From NCBI GenBank assembly GCA_016839545.1, contig JAEOUB010000239.1:1-10659 (forward strand): 10,659 bases of DNA. The letters are read 5' to 3'. The notes beneath the pieces were generated by a model. That model saw only the letters and a program-made list of their open reading frames with translations, searched no databases and was not told where the DNA came from. This document shows, one piece after another, positions 1 through 6,867 of this stretch (positions are counted from its first letter, which is position 1; every line of letters begins with the position of its first letter). Origin of the DNA: Candidatus Kariarchaeota archaeon. Lineage in GTDB: Archaea > Asgardarchaeota > Heimdallarchaeia > Heimdallarchaeales > Kariarchaeaceae. The translations under genes and the position numbers were made by a program.

Positions 1-1654
1 AGGCATAGAGGTCATTCTCAATATTGAAACGATCCATAGACCCCAGGGTCTTGTCCTTGATCTGCTCTCCCAGTACCTGGTATGTGGGAACGTCATAGAG
101 TACCCGGTAAAAACCAGTATGGTCAATATTGATCTTGAAGAAGGTACAGGAGGGATCGAGTACAAAGTCAAAGTTGGAATCTGACATCAGAAATGCATCA
201 TCCTTGGTTCCCGTGGGCAGATACTGCCTGATAGTGATAGGTATCATCCACTTGGTATCATATTCACGGTTCATGTAGGTATACCGCTTCTGTGACAGAG
301 AGAGTGAGGTTCCCATACGAGTGGCAGATACTATGGGATATCCCATCTGCATCACCCAACCTTCCATCATCTTGGATATTGGCTTGCCAGAGACATCTTC
401 AAATGCCTGCCACAGGTCTGTCGAGCCGGCCACATCGTACTCATGTTTCTTGAGGTAGTGTCGCAGACCATCTCTGAACATAACATCACCTAGAAAGCCT
501 TCCAGCTGTCGTAGCACGCTTCCACCCTTGCTGTAAAGAATGGGGACGGTCTTGACAGTGTAGGCTGCCGGTTCATCTCCAGCCTGCTCAATGGGTGCAG
601 TCTCATGGTAGCCATCTGCAGTCAGTGCACCATTGGTGGTTCCCTGCACGAAGTAATCAAAGATACCGTATTCTGGCTCAAAGTGGTTGATCGTCTTGTA
701 TGCAAAGTAGGTGGCAAAGCTCTCGTTGAGCCACACGAATTTCCACTTATCAGGACTCACCAGGTTGCCAAACCACTGGTGGGCAATCTCGTGTGCTATG
801 ACATTCTTGATCGATGCCTTTCCACCCTCTGTGGTCATACCAGGATAGTAGAGCAGGGCATTCTCCCTGAAGAGAATGGCACCCCAGTTCTCCATTGCCC
901 CAGCAGCAAATGCAGGAGTGGCAATCAGATCCATCTTGGACAGGGGGTAGTCAATAGCGAAATACTCCTCACAGTATTCCAGAGATTTCTTGCCGTAGTC
1001 CATTCCCAGACCACCGTACTTCTCAGGTTTGCCGGGAGATGCAACCACACGGATGGGGATAGTTTTGTACTTCTCCTCAATCCACTCAAATTCGCCAAAT
1101 CCAAAGAAGACCAGGTAGGTTGACATTTTGGGTGTTCGTTCAAAGGTGACCCGCTTGAGATCATCTGCCAGGGGTTGCTCCTGCAGGATAGAGGTATTGG
1201 AGATGGCCACAAAATCACTTGGTAGTGTGTAGCTGATATCAAATGTTGCCTTGAGCTCAGGAGTATCAAAACAGGGGAAGGCACGACGTGCATCACTCTC
1301 CTGGAACTGGGTGACAGCTACAAACCGGTTCTCTCCATCTACCTGGTACTGACTACGGTAGAGTCCGGCAAGCTTGTCATTGATCTCTCCTCGATACTCA
1401 ATCATCAGGGATATGTCTCCTGAGAGGTCCCTTCCCAGCTTGATTGTCAACGTCTGAGCTGCCAGATCGATGCTGTACTCCAGCTCCTTGCCCTCATGTA
1501 GAATACGATCGACAGTGATATCTAGCACATTGAGGACAACGGTGTCCTCGGGATGATGTACGGTCAGATCAAGTGTCATATTACCTCTGAAGGTAAAGGC
1601 TTCCATATCTGGTGTCAGATGTATCGAATAGTGACGGGGGACCACAGGAGTCAT
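1..1654 (-). CDS. M1 family zinc aminopeptidase (C-terminus cut by window edge)
   Basis: A gluzincin aminopeptidase that removes N-terminal residues from peptides, most like the tricorn-interacting factors F2/F3 and the eukaryotic APN/ERAP group; probably cytosolic, since no signal peptide is seen. The 551 visible residues include the exopeptidase motif GAMEN at 252-256, the zinc site HEIAH with H288, E289 and H292, the third ligand E311 in NESF (18 residues after H292), and catalytic Tyr374 in a YSKGG context. The N-terminal beta-domain begins near residue 5 (RHYSIHLTPD), and the visible part ends just after GFYRVLYD, where the C-terminal helical domain normally begins. Roughly 230-300 residues should lie beyond position 1. 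The ATG at 1654 is chosen because the N-terminus fits the family and a TATA-like box sits 25 bases upstream. The reading frame is intact and divergent from the nuclease-like gene. In tricorn-type pathways such enzymes finish degradation of proteasomal peptides; that role here is inferred. Confidence 0.95.
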   Translation of the reverse strand, partial: MTPVVPRHYSIHLTPDMEAFTFRGNMTLDLTVHHPEDTVVLNVLDITVDRILHEGKELEYSIDLAAQTLTIKLGRDLSGDISLMIEYRGEINDKLAGLYRSQYQVDGENRFVAVTQFQESDARRAFPCFDTPELKATFDISYTLPSDFVAISNTSILQEQPLADDLKRVTFERTPKMSTYLVFFGFGEFEWIEEKYKTIPIRVVASPGKPEKYGGLGMDYGKKSLEYCEEYFAIDYPLSKMDLIATPAFAAGAMENWGAILFRENALLYYPGMTTEGGKASIKNVIAHEIAHQWFGNLVSPDKWKFVWLNESFATYFAYKTINHFEPEYGIFDYFVQGTTNGALTADGYHETAPIEQAGDEPAAYTVKTVPILYSKGGSVLRQLEGFLGDVMFRDGLRHYLKKHEYDVAGSTDLWQAFEDVSGKPISKMMEGWVMQMGYPIVSATRMGTSLSLSQKRYTYMNREYDTKWMIPITIRQYLPTGTKDDAFLMSDSNFDFVLDPSCTFFKINIDHTGFYRVLYDVPTYQVLGEQIKDKTLGSMDRFNIENDLYA

Positions 1655-1673
1655 AGCCCCACACTTCCTGACG

Positions 1674-1686
1674 AATTTAAAAAAGC
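1674..1686 (-). promoter_or_regulatory. TATA-like box of the M1 aminopeptidase gene
   Basis: On the minus strand this reads CTTTTTTAAATTC-like, centred about 25 bases before the ATG at 1654. That is the normal distance from an archaeal TATA box to the transcription start, so the mRNA would begin at or next to the start codon (leaderless). Confidence 0.5.
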
Positions 1687-1789
1687 TTTATTCGACCTGC
1701 CCACATCCTTACAAAATCTGTGTTCTATGATGAAAGACCACCTAGGAGGGCAAATACTGAAGTAGTAAGACTTTGGTGCTGTACTGGGT

Positions 1790-2701
1790 ATGAAATACGC
1801 ATTGGGTACACTTCTCGTGGGATATGTGGCAATCTTTGCCATTGAGCAGTATGACACAATCGTGTACGGGGGAATGATATTATTCTGGCTCCTGTTCACA
1901 TTTTCCATTATCTCCAAGAGATTGGAGGCAATCAAAGGGCCTGATAAGGTCAGAGTGACAATCAATAGCCTGGTGGTCACTGCGATCCTGGCAGGAGCTC
2001 TCTACTATCTTGTCAACAGTGGAATCCTGGCCACCTGGCTGATACCACCACTTCTTGCACTGCTGGTGCTTGCCCGGGGAATACTGAAACTGGTGATTAA
2101 CCTGGGTGTGAAGGAACCCCGGTCCTTTGGCGTGATGTCAGAAACCGATAAGGGAGATACTGTCCGTTCCAAGGGTGAGAAGAAGGTTGCTGACTGGCTG
2201 TATTCCAATAACATTGAGTACGAGTACGAGCGGAAGATCACTCTGCCTGATGGCTCTACCATACTGTCTGATTTCTACCTGAGGGAATCTGATATCTTCG
2301 TGGAGTACTGGGGAATGGCAGGAGCAGACAATGAGACCGGTGAGAAATACCGTGAGCGAAAGGAGGAGAAGAAAATCCTGTATGAGCAGCATGGCTACAA
2401 GCTGATGGATATCTACCCGCACCATCTCTATGAGCTGGACAGCTATATTCCTGACCAGATCAAGATACTCACGGGTAAGAAAAGGAGTTTTCTGGGATGG
2501 CTCAGATTCCTGTTTGGCAACAAATCTGAGACCAAGAGTACAGTCAGTACAATAGATCCAGTGGTTGAACCTGAGTCTGAACAGGTAACTGAACCTGAGA
2601 AGATTGAAAAACTGGAAAAACTCTTCTGTACCAATTGTGGTGGAGAGGTTGCCAATGTCGGTGATTTCTGTGTCAAGTGTGGTACGCAGATGGATGGATA
2701 A
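1790..2701 (+). CDS. Membrane-anchored PD-(D/E)XK nuclease-like protein with C-terminal zinc ribbon
   Basis: 303 residues in three parts. Residues 4-105 hold about four hydrophobic helices (near 4-18, 24-42, 59-76, 81-104). Residues 122-228 look like a restriction-endonuclease fold: E130 in SKGEKKVADWL, D161 in SDFYL, E172 in IFVEYWG, then a charged helix with Y187, R190 and K194. Residues 280-297 form a short zinc ribbon with C280, C283, C294 and C297, joined by a Glu/Pro-rich linker (about 255-276). The DFY...VEYWG pattern is known from nuclease domains attached to UvrD-type helicases and Vsr/DUF559-like proteins; the usual Lys of ExK is replaced by Trp174, so a downstream Lys may substitute. 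The domains suggest a DNA- or RNA-cutting enzyme held at the cytoplasmic membrane face, but the substrate is unknown. The ATG is secure: an in-frame TAA lies at 1766-1768 with no other ATG between. It is the only plus-strand gene, and I see no clear TATA box before it. Confidence 0.8.
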   Translation: MKYALGTLLVGYVAIFAIEQYDTIVYGGMILFWLLFTFSIISKRLEAIKGPDKVRVTINSLVVTAILAGALYYLVNSGILATWLIPPLLALLVLARGILKLVINLGVKEPRSFGVMSETDKGDTVRSKGEKKVADWLYSNNIEYEYERKITLPDGSTILSDFYLRESDIFVEYWGMAGADNETGEKYRERKEEKKILYEQHGYKLMDIYPHHLYELDSYIPDQIKILTGKKRSFLGWLRFLFGNKSETKSTVSTIDPVVEPESEQVTEPEKIEKLEKLFCTNCGGEVANVGDFCVKCGTQMDG

Positions 2702-3088
2702 TCACAGATACTTTGATTTGTAAGCTTTGGCAAGATCTGCAACTGTGGCATCATCACTACTTGCTGCCAGTGCCAAAACCAGTTCAGACAGTGTTTTGAG
2801 CTGATCTCCACCTGTTGCCGGTGCAGGTGCAGCGCCTCCGATAGAGAGAGGAATTTCCTTCTTTGATTTGTAATTGAGGTTGCCACCGAATTCAAAACTG
2901 CTGAGAATACCCTGCTCAATCAGTTCATTGAGAACCTCATTCAGTGCGTTCAGTTTCTCCTTCTGAACTTCCTGAGTCTCTTGCCCGTACTTCATAATAA
3001 CCTGGAATTTGAGTTCCTGCTCGCCTAATGTGGTGCCAACATCTGGGAAGAAGCCCATAAGGTGCCGTAGTAGTTCTTGTTTGCTCAT
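2702..3088 (-). CDS. Small conserved-looking hypothetical protein with Ala/Pro/Gly linker
   Basis: 128 residues that I do not recognise. The N-terminal half (about 1-82) is predicted mainly helical and ends with a short stretch that could be a beta-wing, so a divergent winged helix is possible but unproven. Residues 84-93 are a flexible GGAAPAPATGG-type linker, and 94-128 form a second helical segment ending in Lys/Tyr-rich residues. There is no signal peptide, transmembrane segment or Cys pair. The two-domain helical-linker-helical layout suits a small protein that bridges partners. The ATG is supported by a TATA-like box about 28 bases upstream. Its TGA stop (2702-2704) directly abuts the TAA of the convergent nuclease-like gene (2699-2701). 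It lies 47 bases downstream of the winged-helix gene but appears to have its own promoter. Confidence 0.75.
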   Translation of the reverse strand: MSKQELLRHLMGFFPDVGTTLGEQELKFQVIMKYGQETQEVQKEKLNALNEVLNELIEQGILSSFEFGGNLNYKSKKEIPLSIGGAAPAPATGGDQLKTLSELVLALAASSDDATVADLAKAYKSKYL

Positions 3089-3109
3089 AAGTGATCCAGG
3101 GAAAGTGTC

Positions 3110-3123
3110 TTTTAATATTTATT
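3110..3123 (-). promoter_or_regulatory. TATA-like box of the 128-residue hypothetical gene
   Basis: An A/T-only run, AATAAATATTAAAA on the minus strand, centred about 28 bases before the ATG at 3088. It lies in the 47-base space after the winged-helix gene. Spacing predicts a transcript with little or no leader. Confidence 0.55.
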
Positions 3124-3135
3124 GACCCGCGTCAG

Positions 3136-3819
3136 CTAGGTCTTGAGGGATTGTATCTTGGTAATGGCGGCAAGAATTGACAGTCCTTTCTCTGTGAGAA
3201 TATAATTCTTCTTCTCATCCTGGATGACATACTGTGCACTTTTGAGTGGGTTAAGATGGTAGATCAGGTGGCCAGCCTGTAAATCCAGTTGATCTTCAAG
3301 CTCTTTGAACCGTTTACGACCGTGTCGGATGGCAAGCAGGATCTCTAGCCGTTTGAGATTGCTAATGGGGTCAATTACCTGTCGGTAGGCAAGCTCTGAA
3401 TTGAGGTCACTGAAATCCTGAAAATGGAGGGTTTCTGGTGCTGTCTGTCGGCTGACCAAATCAATATAGTGGCCAATCTGATCATGCAGTTCTATCAGTA
3501 GCGGTCTACAGTCATCTTCTATTGGAGAGGAGAGGAACTGGTGAAAACGATTGAGAAGCTCGTGAATCTGGGTTGTATCCACCAGGCTAGATGTCAGAGT
3601 ATCAAGTTCAGATAGCTGAGCGGTATGGAGTTTGCATACTGATATCTGTGGCATCAGCAGTTGGATTACCTGCTGAAAGTACTGGAGCTGCTGCTGGTGG
3701 AACTGGAGCTGGATACCGCTGAGATGCTGATTCAATTCTGAATACAGCGAATTCAAGCGTTCCCGGTAGACCATGATAGTGGTAGCGTGTCTAGATTGAT
3801 AATTCTTTGTATCGGTCAA
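3136..3819 (-). CDS. Winged-helix protein with Gln-rich helical N-terminus
   Basis: 227 residues. The first two thirds (about 15-145) are helical and rich in Gln, Leu and His (for example HQQQLQYFQQ at 41-50), suggesting a coiled-coil or all-helical partner- or ligand-binding region. Residues 150-220 match the archaeal ArsR-like winged helix: NLKRLEILLAI, RKRFKELEDQL, a recognition helix around GHLIYHLNPLK, then a wing ending in KKNYILTEKG. This suggests a DNA-binding transcriptional regulator of unknown target. The start used is a TTG at 3819 that overlaps the LRR stop in TTGA, which points to translational coupling; an ATG at 3774 (residue 16) is the main alternative and would remove only an unstructured tail. 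No Shine-Dalgarno sequence is evident. Last gene of the RNase III-LRR-winged helix cluster. Confidence 0.8.
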   Translation of the reverse strand: MTDTKNYQSRHATTIMVYRERLNSLYSELNQHLSGIQLQFHQQQLQYFQQVIQLLMPQISVCKLHTAQLSELDTLTSSLVDTTQIHELLNRFHQFLSSPIEDDCRPLLIELHDQIGHYIDLVSRQTAPETLHFQDFSDLNSELAYRQVIDPISNLKRLEILLAIRHGRKRFKELEDQLDLQAGHLIYHLNPLKSAQYVIQDEKKNYILTEKGLSILAAITKIQSLKT

Positions 3820-4964
3820 CTGAACTCAAAACCAATTAGCCTGAGGAAGACAAATGTTTTCTCCAGTAGCTTGCCTGAATAGATAGCATGATTGATGAAA
3901 GATGAATTCTCAGGGTAGGAGGTAATGTAGTGATGCAGGGTCTCCGGGTCAATATCATCAATGAGGTTGGAATAGTTAAACCGTGCCAGAGCAGGTAGCT
4001 GTATTGCCGAGGTAATATCGATGGGATTATTCTCGACATTGAGGTATTCCATCTTTTTGAGATTGGAGAAGGCTGTACCTGCCACTGTATGGAGATGATT
4101 GAACTGCATGTCAAGGGTGACCAAGCTCCTGAGATCCTTGAAATCATCCTCCTCAATACGTGATAGCTGGTTGGAGTTGAGATTGAGATTTATCAGAGTG
4201 GTCAGTGTGGCAAAGGCACCTTTGATTTCTGTGAGTCGATTCTTCACCAGGTGCAGGGTAGAGATACGGTGCAGTGGTGCAAATACACCATCAGGTAAGC
4301 TCTCCAGCAGATTATTGTCGAGGTGAAGAGATTCCAGCCGGTGAAGATCGGCAAAGACATCGTGATCCAGAGATTGTAGCTGATTATTCTGCAAGCTGAG
4401 CTGACGCAGATCATACAGGTTGCCAAATGCCTGCTCGGGAAGTTTTGTCAGCCTGTTCTCACGCAGATGCAAAGATCTCAGTGATGACAGTGCTGAGAAG
4501 GATGAAGTCTCAATAGTACTGATCTGACAGCGGTTCAGCTGTAAATTGCGGAGATGAGACAGTCCTTCAAACGAGTTATCATCTATAATTGTCAGTGGAT
4601 TGTCATTGAGCAGGAGACTGGTGATATGTGATTGCTCGTCAAAAGCATAGGTTGGAACATGGTCCAGTTGACAGAATTCCAGCTTGACAGATATCAGCTT
4701 GGGAAGACCTGCAAAGGCATCCTCCTCGAAGATACATTTCGGTTTATTGTCAAATCTGAGCTCCTGAAGGTGTTTGAGTGGGTTGAAAAATCGACTGGGT
4801 ACCCTACGAATTCCAAGCCAGGAAAGATCAAGAGCCACAATTCTGCCTTTGATAATGGTGGTCTGTGATTTCTCATAGACTATCCAATCGAAGTAACTCT
4901 CCTTGCCAATTGAGGCCAGCATAGTCCGCAATGCTTTCTCCTCAGTTGCCAGAAGCTCAGTCAC
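3816..4964 (-). CDS. Leucine-rich repeat protein (12 repeats of 24 residues)
   Basis: 382 residues, cytoplasmic by sequence (no signal peptide or membrane helix). A short N-terminal helix (about 6-20) and a strand-like segment lead into repeats starting at residues 42, 66, 90, 114, 138, 162, 186, 210, 234, 257, 281 and 305. All are 24 residues except the one at 234, which is 23. They follow the typical-class pattern LxxLxLxxNxLxxLxxxxFxxLxx, for example LHLRENRLTKLP near 165. The C-terminal 50 residues carry no repeats and may cap the solenoid. LRR solenoids bind protein or other ligands; nothing here indicates catalysis. The start is GTG at 4964, 24 bases after the RNase III stop; a TATA-like TTAATTATG lies about 25 bases upstream, so the gene may be transcribed both from RNase III and on its own. 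It overlaps the winged-helix gene by 4 bases, suggesting the two products work together. Confidence 0.9.
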   Translation of the reverse strand: MTELLATEEKALRTMLASIGKESYFDWIVYEKSQTTIIKGRIVALDLSWLGIRRVPSRFFNPLKHLQELRFDNKPKCIFEEDAFAGLPKLISVKLEFCQLDHVPTYAFDEQSHITSLLLNDNPLTIIDDNSFEGLSHLRNLQLNRCQISTIETSSFSALSSLRSLHLRENRLTKLPEQAFGNLYDLRQLSLQNNQLQSLDHDVFADLHRLESLHLDNNLLESLPDGVFAPLHRISTLHLVKNRLTEIKGAFATLTTLINLNLNSNQLSRIEEDDFKDLRSLVTLDMQFNHLHTVAGTAFSNLKKMEYLNVENNPIDITSAIQLPALARFNYSNLIDDIDPETLHHYITSYPENSSFINHAIYSGKLLEKTFVFLRLIGFEFS

Positions 4965-4984
4965 ATATTATCCACGCATTCCTC

Positions 4985-4993
4985 ATAATTAAG
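4985..4993 (-). promoter_or_regulatory. Possible TATA-like box of the LRR gene
   Basis: Minus-strand TTAATTATG, overlapping the RNase III stop codon and centred about 25 bases before the GTG at 4964. The spacing matches the other promoters in this window, but the match is weaker and the gene could simply be cotranscribed with RNase III. Confidence 0.35.
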
Positions 4994-5660
4994 GGTGATT
5001 ACGCACAGGATCTGCTAGAAATCGAAGCAGTTCAGCTGCCGCACTCTCCCTGCTCTTCTGTTTGGAGCCACCTGTTGCTGTGGCACTTTTGATTTCTCCA
5101 CGAATATCAATCGATACTGTGGCCTCGAATACAGGGTTGTGATCAGGTCCTGATTTGGAAAAAGTATAGGAGGGTAACTTGATTCTCTTACGCTGGGTGT
5201 ATTCCTGCAGGTCACCAATGGGATTGCCAGTATTATCACCCAGATCGTGAAGCAGTGGTTTCAGTTGTACATACCACTGTTTTGCCTTGTCATAGCCCCC
5301 TTCTGTGAAGAGTGCACCAAAGATTGCCTCGATCACATTGGCACGGTCACGCCTGGTGAGGGTGTAACTTGGGGCTGCGATAATCAGGTCGGTGATACCC
5401 AGCTCATCTGATATTTTTGAGAGGGTGGTATTCTTGACCATAGAGGATCGTGTAGTGGTTAATTCTCCAGGAGCAAATTTATCATTGGAAGATACCAGGT
5501 CCTCCATGACCAGGAGTCCAAGTACTGCATCACCCAGTGTCTCCATCCGCTCATAGTTGGCAATATCAGGATCGACATACTTGAAGGAAGGATGTGTCAG
5601 TGCCTCTTGCAAGAGATCTCTGCTGAGATCAAGACTTTCCTGAAGGGCACTCAGATCCAT
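4989..5660 (-). CDS. rnc: Ribonuclease III (RNase III domain plus dsRNA-binding domain)
   Basis: 223 residues, the normal length for a bacterial class I RNase III, which cleaves double-stranded RNA as a dimer. The catalytic domain spans about 1-140 with the signature ERMETLGDAVL (E37, E40, D44), the loop GELTTTRSSMV (64-74), and the second metal motif ANVIEAIFGAL with E111. The dsRNA-binding domain spans about 148-216 and ends in the usual SKQKSRESAAAELL helix. By alignment to E. coli (E38, E41, D45, D114, E117), the Asp at position 114 is Asn108 here. From memory the first RNase III domain of Drosha also has Asn there and is active, so this need not mean loss of activity. RNase III is uncommon in archaea, which suggests transfer or a lineage-specific role in RNA processing or dsRNA defence. 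The ATG at 5660 fits the family N-terminus and a TATA-like box 25 bases upstream. Confidence 0.95.
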   Translation of the reverse strand: MDLSALQESLDLSRDLLQEALTHPSFKYVDPDIANYERMETLGDAVLGLLVMEDLVSSNDKFAPGELTTTRSSMVKNTTLSKISDELGITDLIIAAPSYTLTRRDRANVIEAIFGALFTEGGYDKAKQWYVQLKPLLHDLGDNTGNPIGDLQEYTQRKRIKLPSYTFSKSGPDHNPVFEATVSIDIRGEIKSATATGGSKQKSRESAAAELLRFLADPVRNHP

Positions 5661-5680
5661 ATATTCTGGTAAGATATCGT

Positions 5681-5690
5681 CTATTTATGC
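5681..5690 (-). promoter_or_regulatory. TATA-like box of the RNase III gene
   Basis: Minus-strand GCATAAATAG, centred 25 bases before the ATG at 5660. It overlaps the last codons and TAA stop of the SRPBCC gene, so RNase III can start independently of the operon upstream, with an essentially leaderless transcript. Confidence 0.5.
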
Positions 5691-6164
5691 ATTCTCAGAC
5701 TCGGAAGTTTGGTTGAGGAGCAGAGGATATTGCTGCTGACGGTAATCAAAGAGATGGTCCAGGTTTCGCTTTACAGCCAACGCATGAACTAGGGGCTCAA
5801 GAAAGAAGCCAGGAACAGCATACTCAACGTGGTCCACAATCAGAGTACCCCCATCTTTCGGGACAAAGGAATGGGTGTGTTTCCAATAGCGATAGGGACC
5901 TTTGGGCTGGGTATCAGTGAAGTAATCTGGAGGCGACCACTCGTCGATACGAGTCTCCCACTTGACGGGCATGAAGCCAAAGAGTCGCATCTTGAGATAG
6001 ACGACAGTACCCTCCTGCATCACGATTGGTTCCTTGTTGAGAACAGTAACAGGAATAGTATCAGGAGTTACTTTGAGCAGATTGTCTGGATTGGCAAAGA
6101 AATCAAAGACCTCATTCTGAGGTCGGTTGACCCATGTCTCTCGGTGGATAGTTCTAATTTTCAT
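5685..6164 (-). CDS. SRPBCC (START/Bet v1-like) ligand-binding protein
   Basis: 159 residues with the hallmarks of the SRPBCC helix-grip fold. The N-terminal strand IHRETWVNRP leads to the helix EVFDFFANPDNLLKVTP (18-34), then successive strands including GTVVYLKMRLFGF (52-64) and WETRIDEWSPP, a turn rich in Tyr/Trp/His (92-99), a DHVEYAVPG strand (111-119), and the long C-terminal helix from about 122. Members bind hydrophobic ligands such as lipids, polyketides or cofactors in a deep cavity; many relatives are annotated as cyclase/dehydrase or CoxG-like with no proven enzyme activity, and I cannot name the ligand. The ATG at 6164 lies 4 bases after the stop of the SufR-like regulator, so the two are one operon and the regulator probably responds to conditions in which this protein is used. 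Confidence 0.85.
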   Translation of the reverse strand: MKIRTIHRETWVNRPQNEVFDFFANPDNLLKVTPDTIPVTVLNKEPIVMQEGTVVYLKMRLFGFMPVKWETRIDEWSPPDYFTDTQPKGPYRYWKHTHSFVPKDGGTLIVDHVEYAVPGFFLEPLVHALAVKRNLDHLFDYRQQQYPLLLNQTSESENA

Positions 6165-6168
6165 AATA

Positions 6169-6828
6169 TCACTTTGGCCTTATGAGAAACCTGCAGACGT
6201 TATCTCCAGATACTGTACGGTGAGTGGTTGTCACATCCGCCCCCAGGATTTCTCTGAAAAGTTCTTCCTCAACCTGACAGGCCTCACCGTAGGTATCGGC
6301 CACGCTGAGAATAGGACAGTTGAATTCCATCATCTCATAGGATTCAGAATTGGGAACCATATTCAACTCGACCATGTATCCCTCGTGATCACGTATTTTT
6401 GCAAGGGTACTTACCCGTTCTGCAAATGGCAACTCATCTAGTTGTTTGAGATACTCCTCCTTGATCTCATCCTGACGTGATTTCAGTGCCCGGTACACAG
6501 CTCTTCTTCCCAGCTCTGTCTCAATAAACTGGAGGACTGAGGTTGTGATAGATGAATAGGCCTTGGGAAAGATATCCTTAGAATTGGGTGCCAGTCTGAA
6601 TGCAGTCCTTGGCCTTCCCACACCGATATTGATCTTGAAACGCTCGATAATTTCCATTTCCTCAAGCTGGTTGATATGGTTCAATACTCCCATCTTGGTG
6701 AGATTGAGCTCCTTGCTAAGTGTGGGAAGATCCATCTGACCCTCCCGCTTCAATATCACAAGGATTTGACGTTTTGTTGAGCTGAAGGAGGTGATAAGTG
6801 CGTTCTCATTCATGTCCTGTATTTTCAT
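6169..6828 (-). CDS. SufR-like helix-turn-helix regulator with three conserved-type cysteines
   Basis: 219 residues from the ATG at 6828. A GTG three codons earlier (6837) is in frame, but it falls inside the Shine-Dalgarno-like GGAGTGA (6840-6834) that is correctly spaced for the ATG. Numbering here counts from the GTG. Residues 18-82 form a winged helix (STKRQILVILKREG, LPTLSKELNLTKMGVLNHINQLE, then the wing VGRPRTAFRLA), typical of DeoR/SufR-like regulators. The middle is helical, and the C-terminal domain contains FNCPILSVADTYGEAC and VCRFLI with C174, C187 and C215, plus H206. In SufR, cysteines in this domain hold a 4Fe-4S cluster that sets DNA binding to control Fe-S biogenesis, so an Fe-S or redox sensor is likely, though the cluster here is inferred. 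First gene of a two-gene operon with the SRPBCC protein; no suf genes are visible, so the target may differ. It may control its own promoter. Confidence 0.85.
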   Translation of the reverse strand: MKIQDMNENALITSFSSTKRQILVILKREGQMDLPTLSKELNLTKMGVLNHINQLEEMEIIERFKINIGVGRPRTAFRLAPNSKDIFPKAYSSITTSVLQFIETELGRRAVYRALKSRQDEIKEEYLKQLDELPFAERVSTLAKIRDHEGYMVELNMVPNSESYEMMEFNCPILSVADTYGEACQVEEELFREILGADVTTTHRTVSGDNVCRFLIRPK

Positions 6829-6833
6829 ATCGC

Positions 6834-6840
6834 TCACTCC
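6834..6840 (-). promoter_or_regulatory. Shine-Dalgarno-like site setting the start of the SufR-like gene
   Basis: Minus-strand GGAGTGA, 5 bases before the ATG at 6828. It is the clearest ribosome binding site in a window where most starts look leaderless, and it argues against the overlapping GTG at 6837. Confidence 0.5.
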
Positions 6841-6848
6841 GTATATAC
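6841..6848 (-). promoter_or_regulatory. Perfect 8-base palindrome near the predicted transcription start of the SufR-like gene
   Basis: GTATATAC, identical on both strands, lies where transcription from the TATA box at 6869-6875 would begin (about 26 bases downstream). It resembles the TATA element itself. A site over the start point could be an operator for the encoded regulator or a chance A/T palindrome. Confidence 0.3.
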
Positions 6849-6867
6849 AATTTGTAAAGGGGTTGGT

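Noticed and set aside
605..1123. Plus-strand open frame of 172 codons
   Set aside because: Antisense to the M1 aminopeptidase across its GAMEN and zinc-site region; no recognisable protein features, and the minus frame is clearly the real one.
1553..1765. Plus-strand 70-codon frame before the nuclease-like gene
   Set aside because: It covers the aminopeptidase start and its promoter on the other strand and has an unlikely composition with no identifiable domain or promoter.
1655..1789. Possible small RNA or riboswitch in the 135-base divergent gap
   Set aside because: Only an A/T-rich promoter element for the aminopeptidase is evident; no convincing stem-loop pattern or clear plus-strand TATA box was found.
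4000..4840. Regularly spaced similar DNA segments that might suggest a repeat array or CRISPR
   Set aside because: They are the 72-base periodicity of the 24-residue LRR units; the copies diverge and stay in one reading frame, with no identical repeats or spacers.
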